From positions 1 to 43,830 of the forward strand of contig URBQ01000023.1 in the NCBI GenBank assembly GCA_900546115.1: a stretch of DNA of 43,830 nt. The letters run 5' to 3'. The notes under the pieces are model-generated. The model was given only the letters and a program-made list of their open reading frames with translations, made no database searches and had not been told where the DNA came from. The translations under genes and the position numbers were made by a program. The stretch comes from an uncultured Collinsella sp. GTDB taxonomy: Bacteria; Actinomycetota; Coriobacteriia; Coriobacteriales; Coriobacteriaceae. How positions within the stretch are numbered: position 1 is the stretch's first letter; every line of letters begins with the position of its first letter. Shown here one piece after another: positions 24,166 through 32,287 of the stretch.

Positions 24166-26874
24166 ATGCCCAAGATCGATGTAGAAGAACAGCTCAAGCT
24201 GCGATTTTTGCAGCCGTTGTCCTCGTGCGCGCCGCGCCGTGTGGTGGTTTGGCACGATGCAGACGGCGAGTTTGCCCTTGAGTTTGAGCGATTGGCTGCC
24301 GAGGGTTTCGACGGCGCGGGGGCCGATGGCGGCGTTATGCCCGCCTGCGGTGACTTTGAGCGCCCGGTGCGGTTTGTTGAGGCCTGCGAGGGTCACATGT
24401 TTGCCGTCAAGAAGCTTATCAACCGCGATGACCTTGCGAGCGATATCTTGCTGTATCGCCGTTGCCCGCGCGGCAGGCTTGAGGGCGATTGGCTTGCCGA
24501 TGTCGAGCTGTATGCCGATCGGTTCCAGGCTGACTATCTTTCGCTTCTGGCCGATCGGCTGGGTATCGAGAATATCGACGCCGTGCGCGAGGGCCTTCGC
24601 GAGCACAAGGCGTTCTTTGATGCCAAGACCCGCTGTGCTAAGTTTGCCGCGTGCGTTCCGCATGCCTCGGGCGCATCCGATATCGAGCTTGGAATCCTTA
24701 CGGTAATCTTTGGCGGCAAGGAGCCGGGCGACGCGCGGCCCGCGTTTGTTCTGCGCGGCTGCATGACCACACTGCTGCACGAGGGTCCTGAGGCGCTGGC
24801 CGCGCTGGTGGATAAGTACAGCGTGCGCGACGTCCTCTCTGCCTTTATGCTGCGCTGCTATGGGTTTGATGGGCCGCTGTACGAGCGCGACTCACTGCTT
24901 ATGCTTGCATCCCATGTGCTCCTTACGGCGGCATCCACAGCGCTTCCAGAGGGAGCGCTCAAGGGGCTCGAGAGCTATGTGGCTCCCGCCTACGGCCCCT
25001 ATTGCCTTGAGGCGGTGCGTACGTGGGATCAGGCCGCCGATGCCCAGGCATCGAGCGAGGATTTATTTGAGATTTGCCGTTTGGTCGAGGATGCCCGTGG
25101 GCTCTTTGCACGGTTTGAGGCCCTGCCGATCGATGTGCTGGCCTCGCTCGACGTGTTCCCGTGCGTCAATGAGGCCGTGCTCTCGCAGCTGTTCTGCTCG
25201 TTTGCCCAGGGCGCGGACCGTGTTGAGGACGCGCGCACCTTTGCGGCGCGTCGTTGCGACCTAAGCTGGTACCGTCGCGTTGAGAGCTACTTTGACCTGC
25301 TTGCCGCTGTGGCCGATATGTGCGCATTTAGGCAGGCACACGCTGGCGGGTTCCATCTGGCGCAACCCCAGCAGGTATGGGATGCCTACACGTCCGATTG
25401 GTATGCCATGGACGCTGCCTATCGCCATATGTGCACCGCGTATCTGCGGGCGCGCTCCGCCGAGTGCGATGTGCTCGAGGAGCCTGCCCGAGCTGTGGTG
25501 GACTGGGCGGAGAATCTCTACAGCAACTGGTTCTTGGCCGACGCCAATGCCTGCTGGGCGACCGCTGCGCAAGGGGAGTGGGCCGATTGCGGCTACATCG
25601 ATGGCCCTGCACGGCAGGATGAGTTCTACTGGCATGTACTGCCTACCTTTGTGGGCTCTGCCAAAACGATAGTCGTTATCGTGAGCGACGCGCTGCGCTA
25701 TGAGGTGGCCCGCGACGTTGCGGCGCTGCTCGAGCGCGAGCGCGGCGGCAATGTCAAGGTCTCTAGTATGCAGGCGGTCTTTCCCTCCATTACCGAGGTG
25801 GGCATGCCCGCGCTGCTGCCACACCAGGCGCTTAAGCTTGCAACGGATGGCGCGTTCGTGCTGGCTGACGGCATGCCCACCGCAACGACTCCGCAGCGCG
25901 AGGCCGTGCTTGCCCACGTTGAGTCTACGGCCCGCGCTTTGCGCTCGAGCGCATACCTCAACATGGCGGGAACCGAGCGCAAGGCGCTGCTCAAGGACTC
26001 TAAGCTTGTTTATCTCTACCACAACAAGATCGATGCTACGGGCGAGAAGGCCGCTATGCAGGATGACGTCTTCGATGCCTGTGCGGACACCGTGGAGGAA
26101 CTTGCCGCGTTGGCGCGTCGCGTGTGCACCGACGCCCTGGGTGCGCGTGTTGTTATAACGGCGGACCACGGCTTTATCTACACGCGTCGGGAGCTCAGCG
26201 AGTGCCAGATGCTCGGCAAGCCAGACCTTCCCTTCCTTGACGCTCCTGTCATGCACGGCAAGCGTCATCTGGTGGTGCCCAACGAGGCCGTGGCCAAGCT
26301 TTCGGAAGAGGCATGCGGGGTGTTTGTTAATGTTGGCATGGGACGTTTGGGTGCCGGTTTTGAGGGATTTGCCCCGCGCGAGAACGTGCACTTCAAGCGT
26401 CCCGGCGGCACTAACAACTACGTCCACGGCGGCATGAGCCTGCAGGAGCTCTGCGTGCCCGTTATCGGTTTTTGGCGTGCGCGCTCGGGTTCCAAGGACT
26501 TTGTCGACACGCGCGCGGCGACGCTGCGCGTGCTAAGTGAGGGACGCCGAGTGACCAACTCGCTCTTCTCGGTCAACTTGATCCAGGAAGAACCTGCCCA
26601 AGGTAAGGTCTTGCCGTGCGAGTACGAGCTGGTGTTTACCGATGCAAGTGGTAACGAGGTGAGCGATACGGTCAAGGCGCATGCCAACAAGACTTCTGTT
26701 AACTCGCAGGAGCGCGTGGTGCATGCCAAGTTTGCGTTGCATGCAGCGGATGGATTCTCGGCCAAGGGTCCGTACTATTTGGTCTGCCGCGAGCGCGAAA
26801 CGGGCAAGATCGTTTGGCGCGAGACGTACACCATCGCTGTTTCGTTTGCCCCTGTTGCTGACTTTGGTTTTTAG
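24166..26874 (+). CDS. pglZ: BREX protein PglZ (alkaline-phosphatase superfamily)
   Basis: A 902-residue BREX-1 PglZ. The first half is a PglZ-specific helical region. The PglZ domain begins near residue 500 with VVIVSDALRYEVARDVAALL (Asp 508 as metal ligand), continues with FPSITEVGMPALLP, and has VVITADHGFIYTRRE (D667, H668) as the second metal-binding site, as in alkaline phosphatases. A beta-rich C-terminal domain ends the protein. PglZ is needed for methylation and exclusion; homologues show metal-dependent phosphodiesterase activity. Start ATG 24166 follows GGTAAGGAT. BrxL starts 12 bases after its stop. Confidence 0.95.
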   Translation: MPKIDVEEQLKLRFLQPLSSCAPRRVVVWHDADGEFALEFERLAAEGFDGAGADGGVMPACGDFERPVRFVEACEGHMFAVKKLINRDDLASDILLYRRCPRGRLEGDWLADVELYADRFQADYLSLLADRLGIENIDAVREGLREHKAFFDAKTRCAKFAACVPHASGASDIELGILTVIFGGKEPGDARPAFVLRGCMTTLLHEGPEALAALVDKYSVRDVLSAFMLRCYGFDGPLYERDSLLMLASHVLLTAASTALPEGALKGLESYVAPAYGPYCLEAVRTWDQAADAQASSEDLFEICRLVEDARGLFARFEALPIDVLASLDVFPCVNEAVLSQLFCSFAQGADRVEDARTFAARRCDLSWYRRVESYFDLLAAVADMCAFRQAHAGGFHLAQPQQVWDAYTSDWYAMDAAYRHMCTAYLRARSAECDVLEEPARAVVDWAENLYSNWFLADANACWATAAQGEWADCGYIDGPARQDEFYWHVLPTFVGSAKTIVVIVSDALRYEVARDVAALLERERGGNVKVSSMQAVFPSITEVGMPALLPHQALKLATDGAFVLADGMPTATTPQREAVLAHVESTARALRSSAYLNMAGTERKALLKDSKLVYLYHNKIDATGEKAAMQDDVFDACADTVEELAALARRVCTDALGARVVITADHGFIYTRRELSECQMLGKPDLPFLDAPVMHGKRHLVVPNEAVAKLSEEACGVFVNVGMGRLGAGFEGFAPRENVHFKRPGGTNNYVHGGMSLQELCVPVIGFWRARSGSKDFVDTRAATLRVLSEGRRVTNSLFSVNLIQEEPAQGKVLPCEYELVFTDASGNEVSDTVKAHANKTSVNSQERVVHAKFALHAADGFSAKGPYYLVCRERETGKIVWRETYTIAVSFAPVADFGF

Positions 26875-26885
26875 GAGTGTGCCCT

Positions 26886-29294
26886 ATGTTTGATAGCCAT
26901 GACGACGATCTGTGGGAAGTTCCCTCGATTGATGTGAATGCGCCCGTGCAGGCTGCTGTGCCTGTAGGGGAAGCCGTGCCTGCCCCGGAGGCTGAGACTG
27001 TCGAGCCTGCCTCGGAGGCTGAGGCTGCTGCGGAGGCCGTGGCTTCCACGCTTGTCCCGGAGCCGACGGAGACCGCTGCGCCCGCTGAGGCCGAGGTGCC
27101 CGTCGAGGACGAGTCCTCGACCGATGGCTATGCCCAGGCCGCGGCCGAGGCTCCCGAGGACGACGGTTACGACATGGATGTGCTGGACGGTAAGCTGCTC
27201 GAGCACTTTGGCGGCAAGATCGTGCGCAAGGACCTGACGGCCCTTATGAAGCGCGGCGCCAACGTGCCCACCTTTGTGCTGGAGTACCTGCTGGGCATGT
27301 ACTGCTCAACCGACGACGAGGACGCCGTGGCGGAGGGCCTGGGGCGCATCCGCAAGATCCTCACCGATAACTACGTGCGTCCCGACGAGTCCGAGCGCAT
27401 TAAGTCCAAGATCCGCGAGCTGGGTCGCTTTACCATCATCGATAAGGTGACGGCCAAGCTCGACGAGTACAAAGACATCTACGTGGCGTCGTTTGCCAAC
27501 CTGACCATTGAGCCGTTTGTGATGCCGGCCGAATACGTGCGCGACTATTCCAAGATTCTCCAGGGTGGTATTTGGTGCATTATGAGCATCGAGTATCGTC
27601 GTCCCATGGAAGAGGAAGATGAGTTTGGCATGGAGGTCTTTGGCGACGATGCGCCGCGCCGCTCCAAGGTCAAGCGCAAAAAGCGCGGACCCGAGGACTC
27701 TCCGTTTAGCGTGGCGTCGCTCACGCCCATCCAGATGCCCAACCTGGACCTGGACGCAATGATCGAGGAGCGTCAGTATTTCTCGCGCGACGAGTGGCTC
27801 AACATGCTGCTGCGCTCTGCCGGCTATGAGCCCAGCGAGCTTTCGGAGAAGGAGCGCCTGCACTTTATCGAGCGCATGGTGCCGCTGATCGAGCGCAACT
27901 ACAATCTGTGCGAGCTTGGTCCCCGCGGCACCGGCAAGAGCCATATCTACAAAGAGGTTTCGCCCTACGCCATTTTGCTTTCGGGCGGGCAGACCACCAC
28001 GGCCAACCTGTTCGGCCGTATGAACTCCATGCGCGCCGATCGCGTGGGCTTGGTGGGCCATTGGGATTGCGTGACGTTCGACGAGGTCGCCGGCATGCGC
28101 TTTAAGGACACCAACGCCGTGCAGATTATGAAGGACTATATGGCGAGTGGCAGCTACGCGCGCGGCCGCGACCAGATTAACGCCGATGCCTCCATGGTCT
28201 TTGAGGGCAACATCAACGACACCGTGCAAAACGTCCTTAAGACCACGCACCTGTTTGATCCGTTCCCGCCGGAGTTTAACAACGATTCGGCCTTCTTCGA
28301 CCGTATCCACTATTACCTGCCGGGCTGGGAGATTCCCAAGATGCGCTCGAGCCTGCTGACCGGGCATTACGGCTTAATCACCGACTGTCTGTCGGAGTTT
28401 TGCAAGGAGATGCGCCGCAAGGACTTTACGCATCATATCGACCGCTACTTCCGCTTTAACAGCGACTTTAACAAGCGTGACGAGATTGCCGTGCGCAAGT
28501 CCTTTAGCGGCCTGGCCAAGCTGCTGTTCCCTGACGAGGCTATGGACAAGGACGACGTCCGCTGGCTGCTGGACTACGCCATCGAGGGCCGTCGCCGCGT
28601 AAAGGAGCAGCTCAAGATTATGGCGGGCGTCGAGTTTATCGACGTCAACCTGGGCTATATGGATGCCGACAATCCGCAGGACGTGCACGTGGTGCGCGTG
28701 CCGGAACAGTCCGAGGATACGTTGATTCCCGACGGGCCGCTGCTGTCCGGTCACGTGTTTGGCGTGGGCAGGTCGCAGGGCGGCGAGGTTGCCGTGTACA
28801 AGCTGGAGAACAAGGCTGTCGCCGGCGAGTGCAAGTTTAAGCACGAGGGCGTTGCCTTTAACAAGCCGGTGCGCGATACGCTGGAGGCCGCGTTCGACAA
28901 CTTTGTGAACCTGGCGAACCGTGTGGCGCCGGGCATGCACATTGGCTCCAAGGATTATTTGCTGTTCTACAACGACCTGCAGAGCAAGGGCCTGTCCGAG
29001 GAAGTTTCGCTCGCCGAGTTTGTGGGACTTTGCTCTGCGGCATGCAATCGCCCGGTGATGCCCGCGCTGGCGATTCCGGGAATCTTGCGCATGTCGGGTT
29101 CTATGGACGAGATCCGTGGGCTCGAGGACATTATGCGCGTGGCCAAAAACGCCGGCGCCAAGCGCGTGATTTTGCCGCTGAGCGCTATCGCGGGCCTGCA
29201 GAGCGTTTCCTCCGAGATTATTTCGGGACTGAGTCCGGTGTTCTACATGGATGGTGACCCGGTTGATGCTGCGAAGAAGGCGTTGGATCTATAG
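26886..29294 (+). CDS. brxL: BREX protein BrxL (AAA ATPase with Lon-like domain), long N-terminal extension
   Basis: An 802-residue BrxL. Residues 1 to about 97 are an acidic Ala/Glu/Pro/Val-rich, probably disordered extension; the conserved part begins at LDGKLLEHFGGKIVRKDL. Walker A is GPRGTGKS (345-352), followed by YAILLSGGQTTTANLFGRM, and Walker B is VTFDEVAGM (D399, E400). The C-terminal part is the Lon-like domain ending with VAKNAGAKRVILPLS. A charged insertion (DDAPRRSKVKRKKRGPE) sits near residues 255-272. BrxL forms DNA-binding rings in homologues and is a phage-exclusion effector. ATG 26886 is chosen because AGGAG from the pglZ stop is 8 bases upstream. It closes the core operon. 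Confidence 0.94.
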   Translation: MFDSHDDDLWEVPSIDVNAPVQAAVPVGEAVPAPEAETVEPASEAEAAAEAVASTLVPEPTETAAPAEAEVPVEDESSTDGYAQAAAEAPEDDGYDMDVLDGKLLEHFGGKIVRKDLTALMKRGANVPTFVLEYLLGMYCSTDDEDAVAEGLGRIRKILTDNYVRPDESERIKSKIRELGRFTIIDKVTAKLDEYKDIYVASFANLTIEPFVMPAEYVRDYSKILQGGIWCIMSIEYRRPMEEEDEFGMEVFGDDAPRRSKVKRKKRGPEDSPFSVASLTPIQMPNLDLDAMIEERQYFSRDEWLNMLLRSAGYEPSELSEKERLHFIERMVPLIERNYNLCELGPRGTGKSHIYKEVSPYAILLSGGQTTTANLFGRMNSMRADRVGLVGHWDCVTFDEVAGMRFKDTNAVQIMKDYMASGSYARGRDQINADASMVFEGNINDTVQNVLKTTHLFDPFPPEFNNDSAFFDRIHYYLPGWEIPKMRSSLLTGHYGLITDCLSEFCKEMRRKDFTHHIDRYFRFNSDFNKRDEIAVRKSFSGLAKLLFPDEAMDKDDVRWLLDYAIEGRRRVKEQLKIMAGVEFIDVNLGYMDADNPQDVHVVRVPEQSEDTLIPDGPLLSGHVFGVGRSQGGEVAVYKLENKAVAGECKFKHEGVAFNKPVRDTLEAAFDNFVNLANRVAPGMHIGSKDYLLFYNDLQSKGLSEEVSLAEFVGLCSAACNRPVMPALAIPGILRMSGSMDEIRGLEDIMRVAKNAGAKRVILPLSAIAGLQSVSSEIISGLSPVFYMDGDPVDAAKKALDL

Positions 29295-29387
29295 GGATGC
29301 GAGCGCGCGGGCTTGCGTGCGCGAGGTGTTTGATGCGCACGTGAGCCCGCGGGCATGTTGGCGCGCTGCGCGTGAGGAGGCCTTGCC

Positions 29388-30740
29388 ATGGCGGAAGAAC
29401 GTTCTGTTAGCGAGCTGCTCGATGAGCTCTTTGGCTTTGAGTCGGTAGCCAAGCGTCAGACGGCGCTTGAGCAGTGCGATCGCGGGGAGTTATTGCGCAA
29501 GGCGCGCTCCCGCGAGCTGCTGGGCGTGATCGGGGGCGTCGAGGCTGCCGAGCGTGCTGCGCGTGAGTCTGCCGTGCGGGCCGTTGACGGGTATGTACGC
29601 CGCGTTGAATTTGATTCTCTTGCGCGCGCTCGCAAACAGGTAGGCGTTGTGGGCCCGTTGCAGATGGAGCGGCGCTACGCTGCCTTTTTGCGTATGGAGG
29701 ACAAGGCCGAGCTGTTGGCCCGCTTGGAGCAGACGCTTGCGTTTATCGAGGTAAAGCTGCGTGCCAATACGGCGGACAGGGTTCGTGCGGCATACGATGC
29801 TGCGGGGGCTTTGGTGTTGCAGGGCGCGGCGCGTCTGAGTGACGTGCGCGTTGTGGATGCCGCACCCTTGGATGCCAATCTGCTATGCACGCAGTTGGAG
29901 CAACTGCGTTGTGCCGCCGACGCAACGGACCTTGCCGGCATGATCACGGCGACGTTTGAGTCCGAGCTGAGTGCGACCGGCCCGCAGGGTGTTGACGCGT
30001 TTGCGAGCGATGTGGCTGGCGATGTGGCGCTGGAGCGCGAGCTTACTAATGTGCGCGGTGCTGCGCAGCGAGCGCGCTTGGCAGCCCAAGCGTATCGGGC
30101 CGAACGCGCTGCCCGCGTTGCAGGGAGCACGGTGGAGCCGGTATCGTTGCCGGAGTCTGCTCGCGTTGCGTGCGGGACGGGGTGCGATGCCGTAGAGCTT
30201 TCCGAGTTGCTCGCTCAGGTAAAGAAGTCGTTTGAGACCTATAGGCGCGTTGTTGCCGACGGCGGGTTGTTCTGTGCCTTTGGTGCCGGTTCGCCGCATG
30301 GGATTTGCCGCGGCAGTAGCTATTTCGACTACGATGATCGGTTTGACGAAGACGTGTTGGTGGGCGAGTACGACGGTGCTACCAGGCACAATGTTCGGCG
30401 CGAAGTTGCGATTCCCGAGCTTGTGGACGAGGCTTCGGCCGACGGCGGCGACTCGCTCGAGGTTGCCGTGGCGCGCATGCGTGAGTTTAACGGACGGCGC
30501 TACGATGGTGTGCTGGACGAGGATCCTGCGCGCCATGTGAATGCGTTTTGGTATGGACTCAAAAAGCTCAGCCAGTATTGCGAGGCCGCTGTGCGTGTGG
30601 ATGAGCGCGCTTGGGATTGCTTTATCGATAAGGTTCAGTTTGCCTATGACGAGCCCGCGGGGCGCTTGGCCACGCAGATGGACGACAAACAGGTTGCGGC
30701 TTTCGTTGCAGCCGTGAATGTGCTCGGCGCTGCTGAGTAG
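29388..30740 (+). CDS. Uncharacterised protein downstream of brxL
   Basis: A 450-residue protein I do not recognise. It is rich in Ala, Arg, Glu and Val; the first 260 residues look like long helices and coiled coil (RRYAAFLRMEDKAELLARLE and similar). The last 150 residues look globular, with FCAFGAGSPHGICRG and SSYFDYDDRFDEDVLVGEYD and a Trp/Tyr-containing helix near HVNAFWYGLKKLSQYCE. There is no signal peptide or membrane helix. A GAGGAGG site precedes the ATG. It starts 93 bases after brxL on the same strand and has matching GC-rich codons, so it may be part of the BREX transcript as an accessory gene. This is context only; no function is claimed. Confidence 0.75.
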   Translation: MAEERSVSELLDELFGFESVAKRQTALEQCDRGELLRKARSRELLGVIGGVEAAERAARESAVRAVDGYVRRVEFDSLARARKQVGVVGPLQMERRYAAFLRMEDKAELLARLEQTLAFIEVKLRANTADRVRAAYDAAGALVLQGAARLSDVRVVDAAPLDANLLCTQLEQLRCAADATDLAGMITATFESELSATGPQGVDAFASDVAGDVALERELTNVRGAAQRARLAAQAYRAERAARVAGSTVEPVSLPESARVACGTGCDAVELSELLAQVKKSFETYRRVVADGGLFCAFGAGSPHGICRGSSYFDYDDRFDEDVLVGEYDGATRHNVRREVAIPELVDEASADGGDSLEVAVARMREFNGRRYDGVLDEDPARHVNAFWYGLKKLSQYCEAAVRVDERAWDCFIDKVQFAYDEPAGRLATQMDDKQVAAFVAAVNVLGAAE

Positions 30741-30767
30741 GGGCCTGATCCGGTAGGGGGTTTCACC

Positions 30768-30959
30768 ATGAAGATCGATGTTGATGTTGACCAGCTGCGC
30801 GAGAGTTTACTCGACCGTGCGGGGAGTGCAGCCGGCGTGGGCTTTCCAGTCGCTATGCTCGACGTAATGGATATCGAGGACGAGTCGCCCCAAGAGCTCC
30901 TAGCCCGAGCCGAACGCGAAGGCCTCGACCTCCGCGATTTTGCCGTTGACGATGACTAG
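30768..30959 (+). CDS. Small acidic protein, 63 residues, end of the BREX-linked cluster
   Basis: A 63-residue acidic protein (MKIDVDVDQLRESLLDRAG... ending DFAVDDD) with a GGGGG purine stretch ahead of the ATG. It starts 27 bases after the 450-residue gene and is probably co-transcribed with it. Size and charge suggest a partner or regulator of the preceding protein, but nothing more can be said. It is the last gene before the repeat region. Confidence 0.6.
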   Translation: MKIDVDVDQLRESLLDRAGSAAGVGFPVAMLDVMDIEDESPQELLARAEREGLDLRDFAVDDD

Positions 30960-30969
30960 GAATGTGACA

Positions 30970-31233
30970 AGGGTAGCTAATTTGGGACGGGCGTCTGCAC
31001 CCACAGCTGCTCAAAATGCACGATAAGCCGTCGCAATGGAGTCTAATGAGTTCGCGACAGTTCTATTTTGACTGCACGCTGGCTAAGTGAGTAGGCTTTA
31101 TTGCAAATCCTGAGCACACGACAAATTCGCTTCAACAAACCCGCAGGTCACAGAGTTGTGCTTTGGTGACGTGGTCGGCGATTCGGCAAAAGTCTACTCA
31201 CTTAGTTTTGCGAGACGCAAATTGCCCGCAATG
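30970..31233 (+). repeat. Dispersed repeat copy 1, with a 123-bp inverted-repeat core (31083-31205)
   Basis: Begins AAGGGTAGCTAATTTGGGACGGG and ends near 31233. The core runs from CTAAGTGAGTAGGCTTT (31083) to AAAGTCTACTCACTTAG (31205): terminal inverted repeats of 17 bases with one mismatch, 123 bases in all. A degenerate hairpin with GTCGC/GCGAC arms lies upstream (31030-31056). The whole segment is repeated at 34987-35320 in the same orientation, where it is about 60 bases longer. A further short copy of GTAGCTAATTTGGGACGGG occurs at 31233-31252. It is non-coding and resembles a MITE. Confidence 0.85.
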
Positions 31234-31311
31234 TAGCTAATTTGGGACGGGGGTCTTTTAGCTACCTGTACCTCCCCTAGAGGCTAGGTAGGAATTGCGG
31301 CAACGTTACGC

Positions 31312-31380
31312 ATAAAAAATGCCGGGGGGATCCCCCGGCCCTTGACTGCCCTCCATAAAGGAACGCAATCCATTTATACC
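31312..31380 (-). ncRNA. Candidate DUF3800-associated structured RNA, downstream copy
   Basis: On the reverse strand: TGGTATAAA (31371-31382 region), a weak hairpin, then a strong GCCGGGGG/CCCCCGGC stem followed by ATTTTTTA. It lies just after the stop of the DUF3800 gene and also works as its terminator. It is clearly related to the unit at 32102-32196 on the same strand, upstream of the gene. Families of structured RNAs located beside DUF3800 genes have been described (the DUF3800 RNA motifs); I cannot say which, if any, this is. Confidence 0.5.
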
Positions 31381-31404
31381 ATGGTTGCGATAAGAACGGC
31401 TGGC

Positions 31405-32082
31405 TCACTCGATTCTCTTTTTCCTCAGCTTCTTGACGAAGTTCTTTTTGAATGGGGCAATCGAGCCGAAGAATTCCGTGTCTGTTTTGGTCGCTGTCCC
31501 ATTCTGGAATTTAAGGAGCGTGAGCTCAATTCCGCAAATATAGTCGGCGACCTGGGAGAGTCGGTATGTCTTGGGCGAAGCGTCGCGATATACCGTGGCC
31601 TTTTGGGAAATGGCCTTCTCGATGGCACCATGAAGTGCTCGCGTTACAACGCTTTGGCCTCCGTCGTAGTAGATCTTAACGTGGTCAAAGCTCTGTATAT
31701 ACGCCAAGTGATCTCTGAGAAATATTGTTACGTCGCGCTCGATCTTTGCGGAGAGCTTTTGCGGTTCGTAAAGGCCCTGTTTCTTATCGTAGATGAAGGG
31801 CTGATAGGTGATGGGGGAGCGGTCTACAAACTGGCGGAATAGGCTGAGCTGTTTCTTTCTGTTGCGAATGTTGACCCATTGATAATCATCGTGACCAGTG
31901 AGAAGAGGCCCAAAATGAAATGGCATAATATCGAGCTCGCAGTCTTTAACGTTGCGCTCGTATGCGGCGATATTTGCATTTAGCTCTATTGCCTGCTCAT
32001 GAAAAACAAGGGTAACGATGTAGTAGCGAGATACGGGACCCGCGTCACCAGATTCGTCGATAAAGATCGACAGTTCCGTCAT
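31405..32082 (-). CDS. DUF3800 domain protein
   Basis: A 225-residue DUF3800 protein. The N-terminal SIFIDESGDAG (D9, E10, D13) is the family hallmark and resembles the first acidic strand of RNase H-like folds. A later VKIYYDGGQ strand and the LSQVADYICG segment near the C-terminus (RLSQVADYICGIELTLL) match the family's conserved DxxA helix. The tail is very basic (KKNFVKKLRKKRIE). DUF3800 proteins are suspected nucleases linked to mobile elements, but have no proven role. It is AT-richer than its neighbours. A GGAGG site precedes the ATG. It is flanked on both sides by related RNA/terminator units and, further out, by MITE-like repeats, which suggests it arrived as a small mobile cassette. 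Confidence 0.88.
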   Translation of the reverse strand: MTELSIFIDESGDAGPVSRYYIVTLVFHEQAIELNANIAAYERNVKDCELDIMPFHFGPLLTGHDDYQWVNIRNRKKQLSLFRQFVDRSPITYQPFIYDKKQGLYEPQKLSAKIERDVTIFLRDHLAYIQSFDHVKIYYDGGQSVVTRALHGAIEKAISQKATVYRDASPKTYRLSQVADYICGIELTLLKFQNGTATKTDTEFFGSIAPFKKNFVKKLRKKRIE

Positions 32083-32101
32083 GAGGTGACCTCCAATTAC
32101 G

Positions 32102-32196
32102 CAAAAAAAATGCCGGGGGGAAGCCCCCGGCTCTTGGAGGTCCCTCTATTCGAGGGTACCAACCCTTTTATACCACGAGACGAGGAGTCTATTCAA
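32102..32196 (-). ncRNA. Candidate DUF3800-associated structured RNA with promoter, upstream copy
   Basis: On the reverse strand: TTGAAT (32196-32191), an 18-base spacer, TATAAA (32172-32167), then a hairpin with GAGGG/CCCTC arms, then a GCCGGGGG/CCCCCGGC stem and a run of eight T's ending near 32103. This would make a free RNA of about 60 bases ending 20 bases before the DUF3800 ATG, or act as an attenuator for that gene. Its sequence repeats the unit at 31312-31380. Confidence 0.55.
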
Positions 32197-32287
32197 GTAG
32201 AAATTATAATAAGCAAACACATGTTCGTCAATCTACCTGCGGGTATAGGAATACAAGGAGGGGCTGGGGTAGCTGTGCCTCTGGCCC

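Noticed and set aside
31342..31842. 166-codon forward frame opposite the DUF3800 gene
   Set aside because: The reverse strand has the DUF3800 signature and a ribosome site; the forward frame lacks both.
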